NCBI GenBank assembly: GCA_032433765.1
Contig: JAVIAB010000041.1
Span: forward strand, 75,104,232 to 75,168,231
Length of the DNA: 64,000 nucleotides
From: Megaustenia siamemsis
Lineage: Eukaryota > Mollusca > Gastropoda > Stylommatophora > Ariophantidae
Direction: 5' to 3'
The notes under the pieces are model-generated. The model saw nothing but the letters and a program-made list of their open reading frames with translations. It had not been told where the DNA came from and did not search any database. A program made the translations under genes and the position numbers. Positions 42,801-54,800 of this stretch are shown here, piece after piece (position 1 is the first letter of the stretch; each line of letters starts with the position of its first letter).

Positions 42801-45800
42801 TGTGGCGATCCTCTGTCAGTACAAATAGCCTACATATGATGCCCGTGAAAGAGTGAGGCATGTGCCAGTAGAAAGCAGGTAACAGGAATGGGCTGATGTG
42901 AATCCTGCTTGGCTCCATGGCCTGGAGAAATGAACACATATATGGCCGTCATGTCAGCAGAGGCAGAGCCACAGTGTGTCATAGAGGGAGGTTGTGAGAC
43001 GAAGTGAGTGCAAATTTCATCCTGGGGTGGGAAGATAGTTTACAGGCCCATCTCAGTTTGGCAATGCTGTGTACACAAATTCAGCATTATCATGTGAGCT
43101 CAGACATTGCCTTGCCTCATTCAACAAGGTCCATGCCAGACAGTGATCAACAAGTCTGGACTGTGTGAAAAGATAGCTACTGGAAGAAATACAAACAATA
43201 CAGTCAAAGACCGAGAACAACTGGTTCAATAAACTATAATTTTTTTTTAAATCTTGACAGAAGGAAGAGTGTAAGGACAGGACAGAGTGAAGAAATAAAC
43301 AAACTAAATATATTACAACTCACTATTTCTGACCTCAAGAACAAGAAAACATAGTTAGCCAGAATCATGCACAAGTATAAGATCTATATGGCACTATTAC
43401 AAAAGACATTATGCAAGAACATAGACACACATAACAGGCTTCACCAGCTACTCCTGTAAATGCACTATCAACTTCAGGGTCATTGTCATTGATATCAGAA
43501 ATAGCATACAAAGAGATGTAGTTGCAATGAATATTGTGGGACTAACATGTTCAGAGAGTCACAATTTGGTGCGCATCCAGCAAATATACCATCTATGGTG
43601 TATATAGCCCACCAAGAACACAGTGTGATACAACAGAACTGGATCAGACCAACTAACATTAAACTGTTTTAGCTGGAAACTTCAGTGGGCATTCACCACA
43701 ATGGGGATACTCTGACCTAAACTCTACATGACAATATCTAGAAGATCTTTGCCTGTCAAATAACCTTACAGTCATGCAAGAAGCTGAGTCTACACTGACC
43801 GCACTTCACAGAGCTTATCTCTCCCTCAATAGACCTGACTTGACCATCTGCTCTGCTGACCTCTTAAACACTTGCTGCATCCAAGTAATTGAAGACACAT
43901 GCAGCAATCACAACTCATAGTAACCACCATAGACTATAAGACCCCCAAAATCTAGACAAAGCAGAGAACAAGTTGGAAGTTGAAGAAAGTTGGTTGTAAA
44001 CAATACATAGAAACCACTGGCCAACTTTTGGGAAACATAGCTGATAATGATGTGGATGAGTTCAATTAACCTTTTACACAAATCATCCTAAGTGCTGCAA
44101 AGCAAACTATACCTAATGGATGCAGAACAAAATATCAACCATTATGGAACTTCAGCTGCCTCATAAAGGAATAAAGCTTGGACAACACCAGACTCCACCT
44201 TTGCAACATACAATAAACTATAATAAAGCTGGTGCCAAGGTTAAACTTATAACTAAACAAGCAAAGAAAGAAAAGTGCAAGAAACATGCAGCAGACTTGA
44301 TCTATGATATGAAAGAACCAAAGCCTGGAGACTGATGCAACATCTGAGTATCATAGATCAAATCACTCAAATTCAGTATTGAAACTGCCTGCTCTAGGAT
44401 AAAAATTATAGAAAATCTTAACCGTTACTTTGCTTCAGTCAATAGAGCGAACAAACCCGTAAAAAATGATAATATAGATAATAATAGCTATAGATATAAT
44501 AGATAATAATAGCAACTACACGGATACTATTTGTACTATAATTTTAATAGCATTATGCAAGGGTTTTAATTTACTGTTTCCATCTGTATGGAGGTCATTA
44601 AAAAGAGGGAGCAGCTAAGTGGTGAACCTCTTTATCTGATATAGAAACATTTAATTTGGTTTAAGGAGACCAATTTGGAGGACTTCGACCTTGCTGATGA
44701 CATAGTCCTCATCAGCAGTCAAATAAAAACGATGCAGGAAAACACAAATGAATTATCAATAACCAGCAAAATTGAGCTTGAGATTAATCATGAAAAGACT
44801 GAAGTCATGAAAAGCTTAATTACAACAGATGACAGTATATACATGGAAAACATACCAGTAGAAGAGATCAATCACTTTATCTATCTTGGAAATCACATTG
44901 ATCGAGAAGGGGATACAAGTAAGAAATTTGAATCAGAATAGCTAAAGCAGCAATGTCTTTCAGAAGCCTTGAGAAGTTGTGGAAATCGAAACTCATCAGC
45001 ACAATCACAAAACTTAGACTATTCAAAACAAATATACAATCAACCCTTACGTATGTGTGTGAGAACTGGAAAACAACAAGAGACATAGAAACAAAGTTGA
45101 ACGCATTTGAAAATAAATGTCTAAGGAAAATACTTGGTATGGCGTGGAACGAATTCAAAACAAACAAGGAAATTAGAGAAATCGTCAATCAACCACTAAT
45201 ATCTTCAGCAATCAAGAAAATACGATGGTCATATGTTGGACATGTGATGAGAAGAGATTATAACTGAATAACAAAGCAAGCCCTCAGGTGCGAAACAACA
45301 GGTAAGAGGAAAAGAGGAAGTGCCAGAGAGACACTGAGATGAACATTGAAGAGAGAGGCAAGAGCAGCAGGAATCGGCTCCCTCAATGAGGTAGAGCTGC
45401 TTGCACAGAACAGACAAATGGCGAGATTTGATCTTTACAAGGATTGAAAACTGCTAGAATAAAAATTTAGATAAGAGAAGGTGTATCTGGGGTTCGCCCT
45501 ATGGACCGGCTATGGCTCGAAAGGTCAATAGATAGATAGATATAATTTGGTTTGGATGGTCCTGTTGATTAGGAAGTGTTTGACCCATTTGTAAAGATTG
45601 TCAGTGTATACCCAAGACTCTCATCATTAATGACCTGTCCAGAATTAATGCTCTTTATGCCGATGACCTTGTTATCTGGCATACAAACGAAAAAATTAGG
45701 ATAGCTGAATTACACCTAAAGACCTCAAATGCCTAATAGAATATTGTAATACGTGAAGACTAAAGATCAATTCACAGAAGTCAGTGTACACAGTATCAGA

Positions 45801-48800
45801 ATCAAAGAACTGTCACCAAATGCAAATTACATAAACCAAGAAATCTTTATAGAAATATATGACAACAAAGATAAAATGTCTAAGGAAAATACTTGGTATA
45901 GCGTGGAACGAATTCAAAATAAACGAGGAAATTACAGAAATCGCCAATCAGCCACTAATATCTTCAGTAATAAAGGAAAGATGATGGTCATATGTTGGAC
46001 ATGTGATGAGAAGAGTAATTAACCGAATAGCAAAGCAAGCCCTCATGTGGGAAACAACAGGTAAGAGAAAAATAGGAAGACCCAGAAAGACACTGAGAAG
46101 AACATTGATGAGAGAGCAAAAATCTACTCCCTCAATGAGATAGAGTTGCTTGCACAGAACAGAGACAAATGGCGAGATTTGATAAAATATCTTTAAAAGA
46201 ATTGAAAACTGCTAGAACAGAAATTCAGATGAAGGAGTATCTTGGTCTATGCCCTATGGGCCGGCTACGGCTCAAAAGGCCAATAGATAGATAGATAGAT
46301 AGAAAGATAAAACCTACCAAAGAAATCTGGTGCGACTGAATGTGATGATCATCGCACAATAATCCTTATGAGTCACATGACTAAGATATTACTAAGAATC
46401 ATCATGCGAAGAGTGCAAAACAGAATCAGTCCAGAAATTAGTGAAGAACAGTGTGGTTTTGTTAGAGGTAAAGGAATGAGCAATGACATATACATCGCAA
46501 GATTTTTAGTAGAAAGAGTCATTGAGGTGAAAACAGATCTATACCTATGTTTCATAGATTATACCAAAGCACTTGACAAAGTAAAACATCAAGAAATAAT
46601 CAAAATTTTAGAAAGCATAAACGTAGACAGCAAAAATCTAAGAATAATAAAGAACATGTGCTGGCAGGAAACAGCGGCCATAAGAACTGTAAATCAATTG
46701 GGAATGTTTCAACAAATAAAACAGAGTGTTCGACAAGGTTATGTGCTGTCACCAGATTTGTTTAATATGTATAGTGAGATTATTTTAAGATCCATAAGGG
46801 GCATGCCCAAAATAAAAATCGGAGGTCATAATATAAATAATCTAAGGTATGCTGGTGATATCCCGTGTGTTACCGGGGCTTCATTATGAGGGAAGTAGAG
46901 AATAGTGACACTGTGACCTTCCAGGCATGTCGTAAGAGGCGACTAAGGAGATTGATTGATGGCTTGACAAGCTGTCATTGTAAAAAGTATTGCTCTGGAA
47001 AAAGAGCCATGGATTTTAGAAGTGGTTATCTCTGCAATATGCGCCATTTTGGCACGCAAGGTTTCTGTTTTTTGAGATTGTGGTTCTGCCCTATGTGCTG
47101 TCTTCAGCTCGAAAGGACAATAGATAGATGCTGATAATACAGTTTTAATCGCTAAGAGTAAAAATGATTTACAAGAAATGTTAGACATTATAGTGAAAGA
47201 AAGCAAAAATAAAGGATTCAGACTTAATAGCAAAAAGACAGAAGTAATGGTAACAACAAAGAAAAATACATCACCTCAGTGCAAAATAAAGACAAGTGGA
47301 ACAATACAATAGAATGGATAATAGGACAACAGACAAGAAAATCACTGGAGTCTGTAGAAATGTGGTTTTACAGAAGAATGTTGAGAATACCATGGACAGC
47401 TAAGAAGAATAATGAAAATGTTCCGAAAGAGGCCAAAGCAAAAAGAGAGCTAATTTACAATATAGGAAGAAACAATCATCATTTTTTGGCCATGTAATGA
47501 GAAGACAACAGCTGGAAATATTGTAACAACTGGGAAAATTGAGGGACGAAGATATAGAGTGAAGCAAAGAGAAAAGATACCAGACAGCTTAAGAGAATAC
47601 CTCGGCAGAAGAACAACAACATAAATGATAAATAACTGTCAAGATCGAAAGTTGTGGAAAGACATGATCACCTACGCCAGCAGGCCCAGTACTTGATGAT
47701 AATGGAAGATAAAAATGCTGAGCTAGTATCAATAACAACCGTCGCAAAGAATACCATCGATACTTATCCAGATGACTGGTTATATATATATATATATATA
47801 CTGAGGGTGCAGCCACAAACGCAACTAACAAAGCTGGATATGGGATATTGATACATTATCCAGAAGAACTACAGAACTATGTGGCCCATGTGGTGAAGTC
47901 TACAACAATTGCAAAGTAGACATAACAGCCTTAGAAACAGCAGTGTATCATCTGAATGCTGTTTTTGATTCCATACCATCACAGAAAGGAAATATAGTCA
48001 AATTTACTGATCTCAAATCAGCTCTGCAAGCATTAGAAAGTAACATAAACAAGCCAGATCTCACACAGCATACCATAGATACAGATAACCTCATTAACAC
48101 AAAACATATGCTAGTGATGCAATGGATTACAGGACACTCTAACAGACCATGCAATGACAAGGCATATACATTAGCTAAGAGAGGATCCAGACAGACATAA
48201 TTTAATACCAACATCGCATTAAACAGAGCCAAACAAATAATAAACTCTAACTGTAGAGAAGATTGGCTGAAAGGATAGGCCATGGTAGAAACAGGGAGAG
48301 AGCTTTTTAAATACATGTCAAATATTGGCAAACCCCTGTGATAACATTAACATATTAAAAGAAGAGATGAAATCACAATCTTCAGACTGAGAACTGGTCA
48401 TGTACTACTGAACAACCACATCAATAGAATACAACAAAATCAAATTCCACAATATCCACTCTGTAAACACCCACATAAAATAATGGAACATCACCTTTTT
48501 GACTGCCCAAAGCTCACTGATATCATATCAACTCTACTTCCTCAAAGACCTGATAAATGGAACACCTTGTGTGGAACTACAATGGAACTAAGAAATACCT
48601 GCATATATCATTATATAACATTGGGTCAACGATCATCAGCCTACTGGCTTCTGTATCCATAACAACAATTTGGTAGGAAAAAACAGATGTTATTGAGTTA
48701 TTGAATTATTTGCGGGTCATCATCATTGCACTCCGAACATGTCCATAGGTGCTCAGATCCCCTCCTCAGCAATTCCCTCAGTGTCCTGCAACTGACGACT

Positions 48801-51800
48801 CCAGTTCTATGCTGGTTGATAAGTCTTCTTACACGCCCACTAAGTTTCTCATTTCTGGCTATGCCCATCTTAACTCCCATCTCCCTCATCCGAAGAAGTG
48901 ATGTGGATCTATGTTTGTCGAAGTCATGTGCTCTTCCCACATCCTAGAGGGCCTTGATGATGTACGCTCGATCCATTGGTTGCTCGTCCTCAACGACAGC
49001 GCAGCTGGCCAACCTGTCCGCTCTTTCATTTCCCCGTACTCCCGCATGTCTAGGGACATAGACAAAGGTGACCTTACATATAACACATATGTATCTATAA
49101 TCAACGTCTTACAGGAACAATCAGTCTGCATACGCCTTGAGAAATGCTAGGACAGGCGGTGGAATGGTTATTAGAATGCCTCACAGCAGTAAGCCTGATT
49201 CCATAAATAGAGTAGAATAGATACCCATTTATCTACGTTTACACTTTTTAATGATAGTTAAATGGATTTTGATGTCATATTGTGGTTTACAGCAGATTAT
49301 AATGTATACGCCTTTCAACATAAGATATATATACCTTTGCCATAACAGTTGTGAGTAGTGGTTCTTTTATGTTTTCTATTCGTCCTTGTTTATGGTTCCA
49401 GGCTGGTTAGTCAACTTTCAGACCTCCTGTGGAATAGCAGACTAAGATCTTGGCAGACTCTTATTCATTGTTCCTGACAATAGCTGCTTGTAATGTTGTA
49501 CCTAACGGTTTTATTGGTGGATGCCACAAATGTAAAATAAATGTTTCTTACTCACACAATGTTCTTTGGCCTCTTGAAGTCCTGTCTTCAGTGGCAATAT
49601 TCCTGTGGAATAGCAGACTAAGATCTTGGCAGACTCTTATTATCTTATAGATAATAATCAAGGATGAACTTATAATTCAAAATCAGGATGAACTTATAAA
49701 TAAAAAAAAACAGTAATGAACTTATAAATTAAAATCATCTTCACTTAAACTTATTAAACTATTACCTTCTTCATGATGACAGATAAATATTCTTTTTATA
49801 TCTTATGTAGATTAGCAAAACAACTCTTCAGCTGTTTGTAAATAGTAATTAATATATATTTAACTAAACTGTCTTTTGTTATATGAGTTGCACCTCCTGG
49901 AATATAAATGACATGTATTACAGTTCACTGTACAAATGACACACTATGGGCCAATACAAGTGCTAAATACCTAACCTCACCAAATTACCCAAATGCCTAT
50001 CCAAGGTAAGAACGTCATTACTATAGCATTACCAGAGACACTGAATGTTTAATAATTTATTTTCTTTTTTGAGAAATAAATAAGTGTGTCACAGTGTTTG
50101 TTGTGACTGAAAATGTCCATACTAGAATGGCAGTATCAGCAATAGATGCAAATGTATGGTGCTCTGATGCATTTTCATTCTTTTCTTGTTAATCTATTTG
50201 CTAATGTTCTTCTGAGAAACCAAGACTCAATGTTCTGACATTATGGCTTCCAGTTCAGAAGGCTTATACCTTCTTAATGATATGACTATTTAACCTAGTC
50301 AACAGCTGTAGGTCAACATTCCCAATATCAGCCTGTCAGCATGGACAAATTGACTTCTGATGAAAATAGATCTTCCCCTATGTAGTGAAAACACTGATGT
50401 TTTGATGATAAGTCTTTCCTGGATAAAGCAACAAAAAAAATAATTTGATCCCACTTGAGCATTTATAATTTTACAGTGCACAAGATTGCCGAAAGTTAAA
50501 CCGCAACAACATGCCTACAGAGAACACTATAACTTGCAGTCTATATTATGTGTAACTTTTGTCATTTAAAACAATAAATGCTGTATAACAAATATATAGT
50601 TCATATAACGATTTTATCTTGAACCATCTTTTATGCATGACATTATTATTTACCACCATTCATATTGTCATCATTTAATACAGTATTGGCTAAGTTGTGG
50701 TACACAAAATGACTATTTCTTCAATCTCATAATTAATTTACTCATGCTAATTTAGCATCCAATATTGACATAGCTTTTAGTTGGCTACAATAAGATATTT
50801 GAAGTAAATAAAGAATGTAGATGTCTAAATTTCAACCTAGATGTATCATTGAGTTAGTCGTCTCTACAACCTCCAAACAGAAACTTGCAATTGGTGTTCG
50901 TATGTTTCAGAACAATTGTTCAGAGAGAACCATATTATAGCTGCATTTGTTGGATTGATTATTGTGCCTTTCTCCATATATCAAATGCCTATGATTTCAA
51001 GCTCTGTCAGAAATTCTTCAGCAATCTACTCCCACTATTTTTTTTTTCCCATGATGGTCCATCAAAACATCATCGGCTTAAGACATTGTCCTCCTCTGCC
51101 CAAAGATCTGCTCACTTGTGACTCTCACATCATAGGCATTGAATAAAACTAGATATTATTGTGAGCTCTGTAGTAGACTAGGATATTTTCTTGTTAGTTC
51201 ATATGTCCATGTTCTGTTTTTGAACACCACCTTTTCTCGGCAAAGTCCTGAAGAGCTCCAGTTAAAAATGATTCAGCTGATGTTGAATGTAAGAAGCTAA
51301 GGTACCAAGAAATAAAAAAACTCCATACTTTATGTGTCTTTGAGGACAACTGCTATCTTAAATGTTAACATTTGAGCGAGAACCTGCATATATGTTGTAG
51401 AAAAATAGCAGCCTTACCTTTATTGCATCTACTGGGATGATAACCTCTAATGGTAGTTGGAAAGGAATGGTTCTGTTCATGCTTGCATGTTATTTTTCCT
51501 AGTAGCTCTCCTCTCCAAGAGGTTGCCTAGCATACTAGAACATATATCATGCTTCTCTGGCGAAGCTGGAACATAACAATCCCACAACAAGTTGAGGCTC
51601 AAGTGATTAGAATATGTACATTTACTCATCAACTGCTCCTGACTCACAACCAAAGTCTGCAGACACATTGACAGCCTAATCTTTGAAAATCCAAGACTCA
51701 GACGATAAGAAGTTACAACATTGATCACCGCTGATCTACACCTCAAGTTTGCAGTAACAACAGTTCACAGGAGTAAAGTTCCCAGCCCACCATATCAATA

Positions 51801-54800
51801 TCACTTATACTTGTCGACACACCCTACTGTGCTGAGTTCATCATCAAGTACCAAGCGTGCTGGCATATGTGATCATGTCTCTCCAGAACTTTCTATCTCG
51901 ACAGTTATTTATCATTTCTGTTGTTGGCCTTCTGCCAAGCCATTCTCTTCTGTGCTGAGTTGCTACATAAAAAAGAGGCGGCCATGAGTATATAAGGATG
52001 TCACACAGAGTAGCAAGCCATTTTAGTTTGCTGCTACCAAGAAGAGGACATCCATGTACTAGGTTAAAGCCAAGACAATCATGTAATGTTGAGTATCGAT
52101 ATTAGTTTTGATCACAAGTGTTGTGCAGAATATGTTTAGTTGGTACATTCTGAATATATTGTGAGCTTTCAAGTTTGATGCAGCAGGAGGTCTATGCCTG
52201 GGAGTCATCATCATCACCATAATCAAGTTTGTCTTTTTCAAACTGTGGAGGGAATTAAAGCACTTATGCAGTTGTCTGATGTGTAGTGAGCATGATCTGT
52301 TGATTAACAATAATTCAAAAGCGTATTAGAGTATAACTCATTAAAATCACAACATTTAAAATGTGATATAATACAAATCATTGTCATAAATGTGCATTGC
52401 ATATCACAAGCATTTCATGTTATATATTTTTCCAGTATTATTGACTGCAAGTGGATTATAAAATCTTCATCTGAAGACGTGGTTATCCTGACTGTGCTGG
52501 ATTTTTTGTTGGAGAGAGACATATCATGCAAACATGACTATGTGGCTATTTATGATGGTACTTTATAAAACACTTTAGACATTGTTTACATCAGATAAAA
52601 AAGTACAAATAATAATAATAATGTTTAATATAACATAGTATAGATATACTTGTGCTAAATTCCTATACAACTTGTTGAAACTTGTCTTTATTCTCTGGAA
52701 AATAAAAAAGAAAAATGATAGCAAGTCTATGAAGAATTTAGACATGGTACTGTAATACATTATGAAGATATTAGCATCTTCTTTCTGCTTTTTTCTTTTA
52801 TCCTGTTCTGCTTTTTGTCAGTAGGCACCACAGGATTGAGTCAATGATGTGTTTTCTATCCACGGCACTTTCTGTGGCTTGGTGCATAGTGATATTATAT
52901 TTTACTATGTCGTAAATTCCCTCAATCCATTTCTTCTTGGTCTACCTCTGTATCTTGGTTGTTCCATTTTGTTGTCAGCTCTTGACGCTAGTACCTTAAC
53001 ATTAACACCACAATTTTCTTATTTTGCGACCAGTATGTTGTAATTTGCCATTCTTATCCAGTTTTGGTGTAATTTCATCATCATCATGTGCCATACCGGT
53101 TGGTGTAGGCGATCAAGCCCTTCCACAATCTTCTATCTGCCGTGCATTGTACCAGATCTGTTGTTGACTGTTTTCTGTGCCATAACACCAAGCTATCCAG
53201 TATTTTCTCCCTTTGTCGTCCATGATCTCTCTTTCCTTGTATGTTGTCAGTTGTAACCAAGTATTCCAACTTTCCTGTTCTTATAATTTGCCCTTAAAAA
53301 GTTGATTGTTTCTTTCTGATGATTTTTAAGAGCTCCTTTTTTTTGTTGAGCTCTTTGAGAATTTTCTCATTGGTCTTTTTAGCTGCCCAATGAACTTTCC
53401 GTATTGCCCTTGTACGGAGTGAGTCACCACCTAGTAGAGATATGCAAGAGCCTCTATGAAAGTAGTCGCACTACAGTAAGATCTTCAGCAGGCTACTCTA
53501 AACACTTCACCATTAACTCCGGAGTAAGACAAGGCTGCGTGCTTTCCCCTTTACTTTTCATCACATATATGGACAATATATGCAAATTAGCATGCCCAAT
53601 CCAAGGAAATATACCAACACGGATGATAACAAGCGATAACACAAAAGAGAACGAAATATACGTACCAGAAAACAACAGAAGAGAGGAAGAAATAAATGAA
53701 ATACTATTTGCAGACGACCAAGTTCTGATACATGAAACAACTGAGGACCTGCAAGAACATATCAACAGGCTAAACAACACTTGTAAACAATACAACATGA
53801 AGATCAACATAAGCAAAACCGAAATAATGGCAATAGCGAGAAAGAAAGAAAAACTAAACATCATTATAGATAATACATCTTTGAAGCAAGTTGACAATTT
53901 TAAATATCTGGGTAGCACGTTAACACAAGACAATAACCAAGAGACAGAGATAGATATAAGGTGCAACAAAGCATGCCAAGTTATAGGCCAAGTATCAACA
54001 CTATTGAAACACAAAGCAATAACTACGGAAACAAAAAGGGCAATATACAAATCAATTTTTCTACCAACGCTGTGCTATCAGTGCCAGAATTGGACGCTGG
54101 ACTCTAGAACAATAAGAAAGATAACGACCACCGAAATGAAATGTGTCAGAAGAATGACAGGAAACAGCTTAAGGGACAGAGTAAAAAACACTGACCTGAG
54201 GAAGAAACTCGAAATTGAACCAGCCATCGATTACATAAAGAAACAACAGATAAATTGGTTTGGCCACATAACAAGACAAAAAGAACTAACAATGACTCAA
54301 AGAGTCTTAAATAAACGCTACGAAAATGCCAGATTAAGAGGAAGACCGAGAAAGAGATGGATAAAGGGAATACTAGAGTCACTATGAGGAATAACATCAG
54401 AAGAGGCCAACAGAAAAGCAAAGAATCGCAGAATTTTTCTCCCCTCGACGCCAACGGCAGCAGAGGAAGGATAGAAGAAGAAGAAGAATGAACTTTCAAC
54501 ATTCTTCTGAGAAATTCCATCTCTGTGGCATTTAATTGTCTTTTAATTTTGGTGTAATTTAAGAGGTATAAAGAATAGAAAGATCTATAAGTCTATATGA
54601 ACTTCATAGACTACACAAAAACATTTGACAGAGTTAATTAGTGGAAATAATAAATATGCTGTAAAGACTAAACATCTAGGGAAAAGATATGAGGATCATA
54701 ACCAAACATATATTGGAAACAAGCAGGAGCCATAAGAACTGGTGACCATACAAGAAGTTTAACCATATAAAATAAGAAGACATACAAAGATGTGGTTTGT

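Larger units (their letters stand above)
12469..44829. repeat. Segmental duplication, copy 2 (32,153-44,829 seen; 12,469-32,152 inferred)
   Basis: The visible match to copy 1 is 32,153-44,829. If the event was a simple tandem duplication with its junction at 12,468/12,469, the second copy is 12,469-44,829 (32,361 bp). That unit holds one full CUB cassette (A2, B2, C2). The first part of copy 1 would then lie upstream of the window and cannot be checked here. Confidence 0.75.
43049..48665 (+). mobile_element. Family F LINE, host of a multi-layer insertion nest
   Basis: Endonuclease remnant 43,049-44,662, then 45,543-45,876 (INALYADDLVIW near 45,640, RT box) and 47,706-48,665 (RNase H pieces: AGYGILIHYPE, LKSALQALES, WITGHSNRPCNDKA; then HHLFDCPKLTD and a short caacaa tail). 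The gaps are younger insertions: family C 44,663-45,542, family E 46,313-47,705, family C 45,877-46,302 and a SINE in family E. Many stops; dead. The part up to 44,829 is shared with copy 1. Confidence 0.85.
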
